Origin: Heterobilharzia americana
Taxonomy: Eukaryota > Platyhelminthes > Trematoda > Strigeidida > Schistosomatidae
Length of the DNA: 64,000 bases
Assembly: GCA_944470555.2 (NCBI GenBank)
Contig: OX104131.1
Span: 20,700,515-20,764,514 of the forward strand
Direction of reading: 5' to 3'
Position numbers and translations under genes: made by a program. The notes beneath the pieces are model-generated. The model did not search any database. It worked only from the letters and a program-made list of their open reading frames with translations, and was not told the origin of the DNA. Shown here one piece after another: positions 48,891-61,080 of the stretch; position 1 is the stretch's first letter; every line of letters starts with the position of its first letter.

Positions 48891-49679
48891 CAACCAAGTA
48901 TATTATCAAGGTAAGTTAGGTTTAGGCTAAAAATAATAGCCGTAAAAACATTTCAAGAAACGCTTTAATAATGCAGTTATTATACATTAATTTATATCAC
49001 TATAATGTTGGTTATTACTTTTATGCAGCAGTTACGTGTAATGCTTCCGTGCAAATAAGTTGAGCTGTAAACAGTGTTCAGAATGCGACTGAAGTGTTCC
49101 AGGTTTTCCTCTTGAATTAACCACGTGAAGATAATTCTCAATAAACTTCACGTTTTTATAGCTAACCAGTTGTAACTTTCGAAGGCAAAAAAAATAAAAA
49201 TTTTAACCATTTTTTTGAAAACGAATGCATTTTTGCGTGCACTATCACATGAAATATTTTTTCTTTTCATCTGCGTATTCGTATGAACTGTAAAGAAGGA
49301 CAGAACCAATGTTACCGAAGTGATGTGTGGACAGGGTGAAGAAAAATCTATTACACACTAGAATACTGTCCAAGCATGACTGTATAAGAATGTTCCACAG
49401 AATAGTACTTTGATGCTTGATTGCAATCCATGTGATGTGATTTGAATCAGAACTGTTGACATATTCGTCTGCATTTATTTACTGGCCACCTGAATACTCT
49501 TTAGTCTAGTTGCATTCCAGTGTTTACCATAAATATTGCCACACTGGAAGTTGGATTAAAATCTATGATAAAACTGTCGACTTACAGTGTGGTCTTAATA
49601 AAAAAAAAATATATTATTTACTATGTCATATTGGTGAAACTCTCGAAAAATGCTGATTTTAAGTAGCCTTCTTTCAATC
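48891..49679. other. AT-rich DNA, nothing supported
   Basis: No element or frame recognised. Confidence 0.45.
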
Positions 49680-50165
49680 CAATATTGCCTCTAGCATCGA
49701 ACCTAAAACCCTCAGGTTTTGTGATCAACACGTTAGCATCGGAGTTCGATGGTTTACATTTTCCTACTTACTTAAATTCTCGATACAGCGGGACCTTCAT
49801 CCGATGATATAGCACCCAAAGAAGTGGATTTCACGAGTCATGGCTTCTCTTTGGATCTTCAGAGAACCTGTCCTGAAGTTTATCACCGATGAGCCTTGGT
49901 TAGTAATTCAGTTTGTGGGTTTATGGGGATTGATCGAGTTCAGCTTAAAAAACTGTGAACCATTGAGTTCCTACCCTTTGTCTGAGAGGTACCATGCTCG
50001 CCACGAGACCTGATGGTCCTGTGTCCGATCTAGGGTGGAGGGAGGTTATGGGTGTACACTTCTGGAGGTTCCCGTATCAGAATGAAACGGCTGTTTAGTG
50101 CTTCCACGTTTTCGTCCGTCCTACGAGTTATGTAGGTTTGTGATGAATGCCACATTAGGTTTCAA
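49680..50165. mobile_element. tRNA-hammerhead SINE, old inverted double copy
   Basis: The left part is minus-oriented: a head remnant (49,688-49,748, atcgaacctaaaaccctcagg, the complement of B and A boxes), then body blocks matching the 34.6-34.8 kb unit (gatatagcaccc, cacgagtcatggcttctc, caccgatgagc). The right part is plus-oriented: head (about 49,985-50,040), then a decayed hammerhead at 50,053-50,103 (CTGGAGG core, TGAAAC kept) and a tail ending gatgaatgcca. It has the same head-to-head plan as the 17.9 and 34.5 kb copies but is much more diverged. Confidence 0.65.
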
Positions 50166-52149
50166 ACTACTTTGTCGCAAGCTAACAGCAAAAAGGAAAA
50201 ACGACACACTATTGAGAGATAGGGGTTATAAATGCACAGAAATGCACTAGATTACTAATGCATGGTTTTGATACTAGCTGAATAAACTACCACCAGTAAG
50301 TCTGCACTTGATTTTCTATTCATTCATCAGTCCATACCAGACGCTTATGTAACAGAATTTATTGCTGGCATTGCTTACCTTATAATGATTATTTAGCCTA
50401 AAGATATTGTAAAAGGAACGAGTTTGTTGAACTATTACATGATGAGGATTCCATAATGTATCACATATTTTGTTTGGAATAAAGTAGTTATTATTCCGTT
50501 CCGTTTTATAAACTTTTGTTCCAATCACTTGTTGGCAGACAACGTTCATATCTTCTTCAGTTGTATCTTAGACGTTTTTTCTTCTCCAGATAAGTAAGTT
50601 TGTTTCAGAAGCTTAAGAATTATTTAAAGAAGAAAACTTCATGGTAGAAGGGTGTACTGAAATCCCCTACCTAAATTCTGATTAGTCTTTATCACCATGA
50701 TGATGTTCATGAGAAAAAAAGGGAGTTATAAAGCCTAAATCAGCAGTACCTGCTGCAATTATCTCGTCATTTTGATGAGCATTTTGGCTTTTGATTACTC
50801 CAGTCCACAAATGGTCAACCGTAGAGTTGGTAGGTCCGATCTTATGAAGATCTGAGTACAGTTTAAGGCTTGTATAATTATATAAGCACATGAAGCTGAT
50901 GGAAAACATTTCATTTAATTGATAAACAATGACGCAACCGCAATCTTACTAAATCTGGCTTTCCTTGATCGCTGATAGTCTTTGTAACTTTCTCTTTATG
51001 AAAGTACATTACATGAGTACATTATATAATTAACTACATATAACTCTTCCTAGATGCAACTCCCACATATGACTGAATAAAAGATAAAATACCTTCGGGT
51101 ACCAAAAGGTATGAATTAGTATTTTCAGGTTACAATAACTACGGATTTCTGTCTACCGAATTTGCTCGTAATTACTTAATTAGTCTATTCTATACTGCTT
51201 TAAGTTGTAGGCAGGTTAACACTAGAGTACGACGAAATGACATCTGTATAACTAATACCTTAACGGCAAATACCACCACCAGACTGACATAAAAACGACA
51301 AACGGTATTATGTATCCTGTTCAGCACAATACTGTCACACTTATGACAAATATGCCACTGAATAAAAGACATTTTGTCGAGTCATAATATATATCAACTT
51401 CAAAAATGATCCTCATCTGCCAGAACTCTTTAGATACCATCATTTAAGGACTATGTTTCCTGTGGAACACAAAAATAATCACGAGACAATAATAAGAAAT
51501 CCAAGTTTTTTCAGCAAGTATAGAAAAATCAACAATTCATAGAAGTGAGTACAAAAGTACAGCGCCTTCACACAAAACTGATAGACTATATGGAATAGAT
51601 GGGATCCAGTTAACTCAGTTGAATGGATACCTTTGATTTACTCTAACTTAGAGCTACAAAAGATCTTTGAAGTGGACTCTGTGTCTGAAGCGATACCATC
51701 ATGAATATCTATTCCTTCTGATAATCTGACTTCGTAAAGTTTTATATTTCTTCATTAAATCTATATCAGACGTTCATTATGTTACGTTATATTTAGATAA
51801 ACTTTGTAGAGCTTCATACTAACTGAGATATTATTTCTCAAAATACCTAATGACTCATTAATCTAACAGTTTAACGGTTTTATCGATTTACTGTTTGCCG
51901 AAGTCAGTGGAAAGTTTTTATATTTTTGGCATGGTTTGCACATATGGTTATTTTAAGTTGCAAGTAGTTGATAACTAACCAAGGTGATACAATGATATCA
52001 CCATATTACTCTGTATTTTAGTTGCTTGAAAGAAATCAAAGTATTAAAAATATTAATACGTCCGTTGAAGTTCTTCTTGACAGGCAAATTATTTTAGCAC
52101 CCTCCTAATGTTGAGTCTATAAATTAACAACAAGGAAATAATGAACACA
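50166..52149. other. AT-rich DNA, no supported gene
   Basis: The minus frames at 50,316-50,549, 50,682-50,909 and 51,190-51,372 have no recognisable features and are not called. Confidence 0.4.
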
Positions 52150-52515
52150 AGCAATATTCTCTCATTGGTGACTCGATTCAAGAGGTTATTCTCAACGTTC
52201 TAATGAGAACTCGTGATCGGTGGGGCAGACAAGTTGAATTTGAGGATAGATATTCACCGACGATATTGAACGGTGCTCATGCTATGTCGGTAACTGAGAG
52301 AAGTAGGAAGAACAGACCAAGGGATTCTGATAGAATGACTCAATGGTAACGTGCTTGCTATGAAAGCTGAAGGCCCTGGACTTGATCACTGATGGGACCA
52401 TGGGTGTACACTGATGAAGAGTCCTGTACTAAGGTGAAACTGTTGTCTGGTGCTCCAAGGTTTCTAACGTTTCTCCAAGTGATGCCAGTCTGTGATGAAT
52501 ACCAATCCCCACACA
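52150..52515 (+). mobile_element. tRNA-hammerhead SINE, single plus unit
   Basis: A one-orientation copy: body (cattggtgactcgattcaag, caacgttctaatgagaactcgtg), tRNA-like head with A box tgactcaatggtaacgtgct (52,337-52,356) and a decayed B box cctggacttgatcac, hammerhead (52,406-52,455), and tail ctccaagtgatgccagtc...tgatgaatacc. It shows the unit order body, head, ribozyme, tail without the inverted partner. Confidence 0.8.
52406..52455 (+). ncRNA. Degenerate hammerhead of SINE
   Basis: CACTG stem I remains, but the core reads ATGAAGA instead of CTGAGGA. Stem II is GTCC against AGGT, GAAA is kept and the cleavage triplet GTC is kept. Loss of core C3 should prevent cleavage. Confidence 0.7.
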
Positions 52516-54344
52516 CCTCGAACACTATATAGTCGTCAGTTAGGCCATCATTTTTAACGTTATTTGATGTATGGAATTGTATCGCTTTTCCGGAATTTGA
52601 AGATCGATAAGGAATTTAGTATGTACTGGATAACTTTAGGATAATTCCGCCCAACTGCCTGCTAATTTAGTCATGATTGAATATATTCTTTGTACCAAGT
52701 ATGAATGGTAAGCAGTATTTCATTTAGTGCACATCGAATAATTATGTATTAGAATTTAAATTTAGCCTGCTGGATTTCAATAAGTTAAGCATTAGGTAAG
52801 TGGCTTATGAAGCAAATGTTTTTGTAAAATCTGAGTGAGGCAAAAAGTATTATGACATTTTCCAATCTTTTGCAAGTCACTTTTTCAGAGAATATAACCT
52901 GTGCATGTTCAAGTAGTAAATGAAGACAAGTCATCTTAGACTGTTCGTACATGCACAAAAATGATAACAGTGGGAAAATAAGTATCGTCATTGTCAATTA
53001 TAAAGCCACGAGTTCAAGGTGAAGATGCGAATGTGTGTGGATAAATGATAAAAGTAATGTGTACGAGAAATTCAATTTGTTGGTACATGTATATACTTTA
53101 GTTACGGTTTGTGTAAGCATATTATTTTTTTATATCATACCCAAGTTGACTTGATAATTAGAACTTCTTTCATCTTGAGCATGACTTATCTCATCTGTCC
53201 GTCTTTTCGTGTAGTTTTTAACTCCATTTTTAGCTAACTGTGAAGTTTTCAATGTCTGTTTTATGACTATTAAAGATGTTATGAGCAGTAATTGCAGACT
53301 TCATTTGTAAAGTCTTCAGTTCCACTGAATTACTTAATAGTGATTTTGTGTAGTTTCTATGCTCCCCAGTGAGGATCAGGATCTTGTGGATAATTCTGCA
53401 ATACGGTACCTATCACAATAAACAAACTAATCTGTAGACACAATTCTGTGTGGAGATAAAAACAATTCCATCCAATGGACTCCTGAGAGTATTGGTTGTC
53501 TCGCACTGTCTAAAGAACCGTATAAAGTCGTCAAAAGCTGCATTCTTGAGTATTTGATGACCTCTAGTAACCATGGTCTACGTAAGTCGCAATCCCCTTA
53601 GGACAGTTTATTTATTTCTGTGTTTGTTCATTACAATCCACTGGGCAATTTTTGATGACCTAGATTTAATCTGTTAGCTGTTATCACCTTATGACTTAAT
53701 TGACTCTTTTTTAATGACTGCATTGACCCATTAGCCATTGATGAATAAATGTACTTTGTTATAAGTATGATTACGATGTAGTGCTTCTGAAAATAATTAG
53801 TCAAAAAGAAAATTTTCTTCACTGAATTGTGTCCTAGAAATTTTCTTTTTCTAGTATTCATGATACTTTTATCCAAAAAACAAATTTATTCCATAAATGA
53901 TATCAAACGTAAAGCAAAAATTAATGGGTAAAAGAGAGTGAAGAAATCTTAAATCTTTTCTCACTAACCAGTTTGTTTCTCTAATTACAAGGTTATAAAT
54001 ATGATCATTCCCTTTTGTTAATATTGCTGTAACAATTCGTTGAGATGAAGACATTGAACGATAAAAGAACAAAAGAATATTTTTATTCAATACACAGTGG
54101 ATTTGCATAGAAATGAATCGAGGTTATAAAATACTAATTTGTGTGTCATGGGTTGAAAATGATAAATTCTGAGAAGCATTTTCTCCTCTTCAGATTAAAT
54201 GGTTAGAAAGAGCTTATTATAATATGAGAATACAAGTGTTTGCTTCTGTGATATTTGATAACGTTATACTTTTGCAAAGAGGAAATAATTAACTTGACAA
54301 CAGTTTTATGTTTCATAAATAATCTGTGTGGAGGTAATTTGAAA
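52516..54344. other. AT-rich DNA, no supported gene
   Basis: Minus frames at 52,785-52,997, 53,631-53,876 and 53,869-54,108 show no family features. Confidence 0.4.
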
Positions 54345-54580
54345 ACTTCTTCATTAGTTTAGAAGTAGTTTTCATCATGGACTGACATCAGTTAGAGAAT
54401 CATTGAAAATCTGGGAGAACTGAACAGATGTTTCGTTGTAGTATGAGACTCTTCAGCAGTACATACCTACTACCCGGCTAGGGATAAAACTCAGAACCTT
54501 CAGTTCTCCCAGATTTTCAATGATTCCCCAACTGATTTCAGTCCATGATGAATACTACTTCTGAATTTAAGAAATCCCCA
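54345..54580. mobile_element. tRNA-hammerhead SINE, short inverted copy
   Basis: Left arm minus: tail (catcatggactgacatcag), hammerhead, and a B-box remnant (ctagggataaaactcag). Then immediately an inverted tail arm: ttctcccagattttcaatgattcc mirrors the left arm's ggaatcattgaaaatctgggagaa-like sequence, ending tgatgaatactacttctga. The right arm lacks its own ribozyme. Confidence 0.75.
54416..54463 (-). ncRNA. Hammerhead with intact core but weak stem II
   Basis: Minus strand: GTACTG stem I, core CTGAAGA (fits CTGANGA), GAAA, mini stem III, cleavage triplet GTT, stem I return CAGTTC with pairs mostly kept. Stem II (GTCT against CAAC) keeps only two pairs. Low or no activity expected. Confidence 0.7.
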
Positions 54581-55784
54581 TTTATCCCAAAAATACATTT
54601 CTTCATCAGGTGTTTGATGAATTACTTGTAAGAGAGTCATAGTGTAGTAAATTTTTCAAGACTTTCTTCTTACTCATTCGCTTCTGTTTTAAATTATATT
54701 TGAAGTATCAAGCACAAAATAAGACTGTTTAACACACCGATCAGTCATATATTTACCCATTCACGTACTTTAGTGTCATACCAAAAGCTAGGCAAAACAG
54801 CTGATAGAAGGAACCATCTTGAAGGCTTTTATCTTAGTCATTCATATTTGCGAGGACAAGACTATTCGTGCATCAATATGTCTACAGATAAAGGTCTTAT
54901 CTACGTGTTACTGCTTCTTAGATGTGAGCAATATTTATGTACTTGTGTGTTAGATTCTCAGACATTTAATGACATCTTGAAACATGCAGAAAAGGTCTTT
55001 ATTTTTTTTTGAAGCAGAAACCTGATTAGCTTTGTGCATTTTCAGTTGTATATCACATTTTCAATCATGCCAGTGTTTTGGGACATAAAACTGAAAAGAT
55101 AGTATAGATGTTAGTTAGCAACGGCAGTTTCACTTAAACCTAGTTAAGTACATCGCAAAGGCATGCAGTACACACATTAGAGTGGCATGGATATATAAGT
55201 TAGATTCTGTACTTAGCTAAAATATACTCTAAACGAAATCATTTCGGTTTAGCTTGTGCGGTCACCTTAGGCGAAAAGTTTGATAACTTCGTAACCAACA
55301 GAAACAGTCGTAGTTTTAATCGAATGCAGATGATGGCATACAGAAATGTACACTGATGCTGACATCCTAGCATACCTTAACTTACTGACATTTCAAACCA
55401 TCTCAACAAAAACAAATTTCACCGAATAAAGTGATAAGCGGTATTTAAAAAGTCACAGAAAAAGTGCCTACGTTACTGCAGATATTGATAACATGTCAGG
55501 TGAGCCAAATGATCGGTTTTTTCTCCTAAAATTCGATTTCTATATCTGGTCACTTTGAATTACTTCCCACCTTCTTTGAAAAGTTGTTATGAGATGGATT
55601 CTTCAGTCTCTGATACATATTGCGCTTCTGGACTACACTAGCTCATTATTGCATCAGACGATTAGTTCCTCACTTACATGTACAAAACGTCATCAGAAGT
55701 ATATGCTTAAACAAGATGAACGATGTAATGAATCATTTTTCATTCTGAAATCCATTCCATGAACCAACACCTATGGGTCCTGAT
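54581..55784. other. AT-rich DNA, no supported gene
   Basis: The 79-codon plus frame at 54,773-55,012 has no recognised features. Confidence 0.4.
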
Positions 55785-55915
55785 GACAGATCATGATTTT
55801 AACGTCTAGGAGCGCCATTTTTAGGGTTGCTAGCCCTGTGCCCAACCCTTCCTCTTTATCCGGGCTTATGACTTCCTAGTCACTAGTGAACTAGTTACCC
55901 AAGCATCGTTATACT
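55785..55915 (-). mobile_element. RTE-like LINE 5' UTR fragment
   Basis: On the minus strand it aligns with the 5' UTR of the complete derivative at 22,907: aactagttcactagt, then aagcccggataaa, then gttgggca...caaccct. It ends after tggcgctcct. A 7-pair hairpin (agggttg/caaccct) lies inside. Only the 5' UTR is present, which is unusual for an LINE remnant since 5' truncation normally spares the 3' end. Confidence 0.8.
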
Positions 55916-56380
55916 TATAGATGCGTTAACTGAAACCATGTTTGATAAATGTAAACAAGTTTGATAAAATAATTCATGAATAAACTACTTCTCACTTTAT
56001 TTTAAGAACTGAAGTTACTTATCATCATGATGCGAAACTATCAGATTACTTGTGCTAATAAATAAGTTCATTGGTAAATGATCATGATTGTAACTGGAAA
56101 TTTCGTACCAAAAATGTCACTAAATTTATATAGAATTAAAATTAGTAAATATCAAAATAAAGGCGATAGTGAGTAAACACTTATGAATTTACTTTTCTAA
56201 ACACAAGCTAAGAAAAAAATTATTCATAATAATTACATCTATTTCCAACTAAAGATGATAAAAAAGTGACAGCAGTAAGATATTCTAACCAAATGATTCA
56301 TTTATGCATAGAGAAATATAAATTTAGACTGCTTGATACTGATATAAAGGTTAAAATTAGTGAAGTTTATTTCTTTTCAG
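55916..56380. other. AT-rich DNA, nothing supported
   Basis: No element recognised. Confidence 0.45.
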
Positions 56381-56488
56381 AATCGTATTTATTACCCCAT
56401 TCATTTCACTGTTTCAGATTCGCTTGTGAATGAAGTTTATGCGTGTTTTATTTTTGGCAATGAAAGATGGGTTGTGAACTTCACATAA
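56381..56488 (+). CDS. Weak candidate terminal exon
   Basis: Acceptor tttatttcttttcag ends at 56,380. The frame NRIYYPIHFTVSDSLVNEVYA... runs to ...ERWVVNFT and a TAA at 56,488, 36 codons including stop. No poly(A) signal was found close by and no domain is recognised. A chance open frame is quite possible. Confidence 0.2.
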   Translation, partial: NRIYYPIHFTVSDSLVNEVYACFIFGNERWVVNFT

Positions 56489-56789
56489 ACAGTGAATTAC
56501 ACTTATATCCTACTGAATGCAAATCATTCTCTGATTATCAGATAATACAATGAAACACTGTGTAGCTAAATGTCATGAAGTGTATTAGCATATGCAATTT
56601 AGAGCATACAGAATTCTGTGCAGACACCTATAAGTACTTGCGACCAGCTTTTGTATACATTTCACGTTGTCTTAACGAGTTCTTTAAAACCTTACCATGA
56701 AGATTAACTTAAGTATTCTAAGTTGAAGTCCAAGTACTGACAGTTGTTTGTCCCACAAAGTATTCATTGAATTCTGATCCAGTTACTGA

Positions 56790-56970
56790 GTTGTTAATAA
56801 TTTCGACCCCAGGCTTGAAGGTTCTGAGTTTCATCTTTGGTAGGCTCGTAGGTGTTTAGTGCTGAGAAATTCCATGTGAGAAAGGAACGATGTCGGAACG
56901 GTGTCGTCAAGTTTTCACTAGTTCTCCAGACAGTGTCAGTTTACGATGAAATATTACCTTAAAAATGAAA
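56790..56970 (+). mobile_element. tRNA-hammerhead SINE fragment, old
   Basis: B-box-like ggttctgagtttcatc (56,820-56,835), then tttagtgctgagaaattcc where the hammerhead starts, a corrupted ribozyme, and the tail ttctccagacagtgtcagtt...gatgaaatattacc. No functional core remains. The head upstream of the B box is unclear. Confidence 0.6.
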
Positions 56971-57969
56971 TCTTCACAGACCTCTCAGCACATATTTCTT
57001 TTACTACAAAAACGCAGATGTACATATTTTTCACCCCGGTATTTGTTAATCTTTGGCATTTATAACATGAACATTTTTTTAAATACCTTTCCCTAACAAG
57101 CAGAAAATTATTGGTTATCATTACATGTTAGTAGTAGTACAAGGAGTTCATAAGACGTCGGTTGACGCTGTCAGCTAACTTATTCAATGTGACAGATAAA
57201 TGGTGTTCATAATGACTGGTGAACTCTACTGCCTAGAACACTGTTATGTAGAAATCTTGTATAACAGCACAAATTCCATATATTAATATTATAACATTAT
57301 ATAGTGGTTAGTTTCACTGCCTAAAGTGACAAACCATATGATGTCACAGTTGTTCTATTATTATAACCATCTTATGTAATAAGGATTAACAAGGATAATG
57401 AGTGAAAAATATTTTGTAACTTGAAAACCCAGCAATACACCTAATGCTAATTTGATCAGGTTCTGATGGAATCTAGAATTCAGCAATTTGGGACACATCT
57501 GCTAAAACCTCAGTCATAATGAAATATAACCAAATTTCTGGAAAGTAAGAAACTTGAGGCCTGCGGTTAGAGTCAAACTACGGGAGAATCGATCAAAACA
57601 CTTTTAAGATCAGTGTTTATTTCACTTAATTAAATAACTTTTTATGCAACCAAACTTCTCATCCTAGGGAAAGATAGACCCCAGTTGTAAGATTACAATT
57701 ACTATCACATTCGTAAAATAGATTGAATCAGGTTGCGTATATAAACGTACTTGTATGCGAACAGATATACAATGAGAAGGGGCGCTGAAATTTCTGAAAT
57801 CAAACGTAGTGGAACAATATCAACGAGTCGCTACAGAGATATGTGCACTTTAATACTTTGTTAAGTAATGAGTACAAATCGATTTCTTTGTCTGCAGGTG
57901 AATGCCTTGTACCAAGAGTCCACATGGTCGACCTCAGAACTCCGCTTATACAGTCATGTGCTTAAGTAA
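56971..57969. other. AT-rich DNA, nothing supported
   Basis: No frame or repeat recognised ahead of the RTE copy. Confidence 0.45.
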
Positions 57970-57984
57970 ACTACAAGAAAAAAA

Positions 57985-58506
57985 GGCATCTATTGTGCCA
58001 CCTTGGAACCAATCTCCTCCAGGATCATGACAGCAAGATTCAACTCAAAAGGAAGGAAGGAGAGTCACAATCATACAATGCTATGCCCCTACAAATAATG
58101 CAGAGCAAGAGAAAAAGGAGGAATTCTACAGACAACTTCAATCAACACTGGACAAGACGCCAGTTGGTGATATCAAAATTCTAATGGGTGGGGCGACATG
58201 AATGCCAAACTGGGAGGGGACAACACAGGAAGAGAACTAACCATGGGTCGAGAAGCGCTCAGTGAGGTGATGAACGAGAATGGAGAATTGTTTGCAGAAT
58301 TGTGTGCATTCAACGATTCGGTGATTGCAGGGAGGCAGTGTGTTCAAACACAAGGATATCCATAAAGCGAGCGACATGGATTTCACCAGACACCAGGACA
58401 CACTAAAAATCAGCTCGACTTTATCTCAATCTCGAGAAAATGGAAACGCAGTCTACTTGACACAAGGTCAAGAAGAGGAGAAGATGTAGGTTCAGACCAG
58501 TATCCA
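57985..58506 (+). pseudogene. RTE endonuclease domain, broken
   Basis: In shifting frames: ISSRIMTARFNSKGRK, IVQCYAPTNNAE, GDMNAKLGG and QLDFISISRKWKRSLLDTRSRRG, then VGSDQYPV. These are the central and C-terminal motifs of an exonuclease-endonuclease-phosphatase fold. The final SDH motif reads SDQ, so the catalytic His is lost. The N-terminal third is absent because of 5' truncation. Confidence 0.85.
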
Positions 58507-59830
58507 GTGCAAGGAACCATCCAAATCAAGTTGAAAGCCTTCAAGGAAGCTGGTGATAGACCTCAATTCAAGTACAACTCTCGGAAACTGAAGGATGAAA
58601 CTACAAAGGAGATCTTCAAGGCAGCCATCAAGACAAAATGGGAGACGTCGAGGAACATCCATGAAGAAACCTGTGTGGAAGAACACTGGAAGTGGAAAGA
58701 AACCTGCACAACAGTATTAGGAAGGAAGAAGAAAGAAGACAAGGAATGGATCTCGACGGATACCTGGAAGCTGATAGAGGAGAGGAGGATGATGAAACAG
58801 AAGATAAACCAGTGCAAGGATGCTCAACGACAAGAGGAACTGAGCACAATATATAAAACACTGGACAAAGAAGTGAAGAAGAGTGCTCACAAAGACAAAA
58901 GACACTTCTACGAAACACTGGCAAGGGAAGCAGAACAGGCTGCAGGTAAGAGAGACCTGACGACATTGTATCAAATAACCAGGTTGCAATCTGGGAAGAG
59001 ACCAACACAGATGAAACCAATAAAAGATGAAGAAGGAAATTTAATTACAAAAGAAGAGAAACAGAGGAAACGATGGGCCGACCACTTCAAGAAGCTCTTG
59101 AATCGACCACCACCTGCACTTCCTCCAGAAATACCACCTGCAGCCGCTGAACTACAAGTGAACATAAATCCTCCAACAAAAGTGTAAGTCCTGAACGCCA
59201 TAAAGCTACTGAAATGTGGGGAAGCAGCAGAACCAGATGGGATCCCGCCAGAAGCACTGACAACGAAGGCAGAGACAACAGCGGACATGCTCACACCACT
59301 ATTGCAGAAGGTGTGGAAGGAAGAGAAGGTACCTGCCTATTGATTGGAAGAAGGGTTACCTCGTTAAACTGCAGAAGAAGGGAGATCTCAGTGTTTGAAG
59401 GGACTGGCGCGGAATCACCCTCCCATCCACCCCCAAGTAAAATATTAAGCCGCATCATCCTGGAGAGCCTAAAGGATGCACTGGATTCAAAACTACGACC
59501 GGAACAGGATGGCTGACTAGATTCAGGAAGTACAAATCATGTGCGAACCAAATTGCAGTGCCACTCTAGGCATCATCATAGAACAGAGTATAGAATGGCA
59601 GTCAACTCAACTCTATCTCAACTTCATCGACTTTGAGAAGGCCTTCGACAGTGTCGATCGAGAAGTAATTTGGAAACTGCTTCAATACTACGGAGTACCG
59701 CAAACCTTTATCAGCCGCATTCAACAACTATATGAAGACGCCACATGCCAAGTAATTCACAATGGGAAGCTCAGTGATGCTTTTGAAGTGAAGACAGGAG
59801 TAAGACAAGGCTGCTGCCTACTATCCCCCA
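58507..59830 (+). pseudogene. RTE linker and reverse transcriptase, broken
   Basis: A 226-codon Lys/Glu-rich linker (58,507-59,187) ends in LNRPPPALPPEIPPA. A TAA interrupts before PDGIPPEAL, which opens the RT. The palm is visible at 59,539-59,895 as FIDFEKAFDSVDREVIWKLL (first catalytic Asp intact) and KTGVRQGC (motif B). Frameshifts lie near 59,340-59,540. Confidence 0.9.
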
Positions 59831-60740
59831 TGATATTCCTGATTGTGTTGTGGTCGACTAGACTGGATCATGCAGCAAACATTGGGGAGCTATGAGGAGA
59901 GGGGGATACGCTGGACTGCGGAAAAGAACCTAGAAGACTTGGATTTCACCCATGACTTGTGCCTGATGTCACATAAACTTGAAGATCTGCAGGCAAAAAC
60001 TAACAAGTTGACAGAAGAGGCGAGGCGAGGCAGCGAAGACGGGACTTCAAGTGAATATAGAGAAGATAGAGGTGATGAAGATACCGCACCAACAACAACA
60101 ACAACAACAAACTCCAATCACCGTCAACGGGAGAAACTTAAAGGAAGTAACCTCCTTCACTTATCTAGGAAGCACTGTCTCAACTACAGGCGGGACGGAC
60201 GAGGACGTCAAAGTCAGAATCGGGAAAGCAAGACAGGCGTTCATTAGCCTGAAACCAGTGTGGAGATCTTCTGCACTCAGCATGCGGAACAAGATCTGGG
60301 TTTTCAACACCAACGTCAAGTCAGTGCTCTTGTATGGCTCAGAGACTTGGCGCGTCACGAAAGGGATTTCCAATAAACTACAGACATTCATCAACAACTG
60401 CTTACGCTGGCTCGTTACTGAAGATCAGATGGCCAGAGTAATAAGAATAAGCAACAAGGAACTCTGGGAACGAACCAACCAAGAACCTATCACCCAACAA
60501 ATATGCGGTGGAATGAAGTGGAGATGGATTGGCCATGCACTGAGAAGGCCGACTGAGGACATCACGCGTCAGGCCAGTTGCTCGAGTGGAATCCCCATGG
60601 GAAGCGACGAGTTGGACGTCCGAGGCAAGGGTGACATGGAGGAGGTCGTGCGAGGAGGGAATGAGAGCTTGTGGGCTGTCGTGGGACCAGGTTCAAAAGA
60701 TCTCAGAGAACAGAGGTCACTTGAGACGTGCCACTGAAGC
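59831..60740 (+). pseudogene. RTE RT catalytic block and C-terminal domain
   Basis: After a frameshift near 59,843 the RT continues with DWIMQQT, GIRWTAEKNLEDLDFTHDLCL (cut here), where FTHD stands for the catalytic FADD, so the enzyme is dead. Then comes the C-terminal part (60,051-60,737): a run of Gln codons (CAA repeat, seven in a row), FTYLGSTVS, KIWVFNTNVKSVLLYGSETW and WRWIGHALRRP, typical of RTE C-termini. The last codons reading WRRATEALCSTRNPRN-like lie in an overlapping frame to 60,771. Confidence 0.9.
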
Positions 60741-60904
60741 TCTATGTTCCACTAGGAACCCAAGGAACTAATAATAAATAAAATAATAATAATTGTGTCA
60801 CCTTGGAAGAAAGAATAACCAAAAAATTTGTGTAAAAATCATCTCAAAGCTGGAGGTATAATCGCACAATTCGTACCTGAAAAACGTTTTTTCACTAAGT
60901 CGCA

Positions 60905-61080
60905 GTTTGGCTTAGCGTGGCTAACAGTGGAATTCACGTCACAAGTTTCATCTTTTTTGAGACTGAGAAGTTAGATTTACCTGCATCCCAGTGAGTTGTT
61001 TTATTCTCCCTATGATTCGAACGCTACACCAGAACGCTGCACCAGAACTCGCTGATGCAACTCATTAAGTTAGTGGGTAG
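60905..61080 (-). mobile_element. Decayed Smα-type SINE
   Basis: Minus strand: B-box-like cgttcgaatcataggg (rc of about 61,013-61,028), linker caactcactgggatgcagg, then a hammerhead remnant (60,921-60,978) in which acttctcagtctc...gatgaaacttgtgacgtg aligns with CTGATGAG...GACGAAACGCGCGTC, and tail gaattccactgttagcca, almost the consensus Smα end. A short duplication (gctacaccagaac / gctgcaccagaac) lies beside the B box. Confidence 0.7.

Larger units (their letters stand above)
57970..60793 (+). mobile_element. RTE-like LINE, longest copy
   Basis: A 2.8 kb 5'-truncated non-LTR retrotransposon of the RTE type (SR2/SjR2-like in schistosomes). It has an apurinic-type endonuclease remnant, a linker, reverse transcriptase, a C-terminal domain, and a 3' end, ccactaggaacccaaggaa, followed by AAT/AATA repeats, the simple-repeat tail usual for RTE. 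Several frameshifts and stops break the ORF. It supplies the reference against which the 4.7, 14.4, 22.9, 27.3, 38.4 and 55.8 kb fragments were recognised. Confidence 0.9.
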
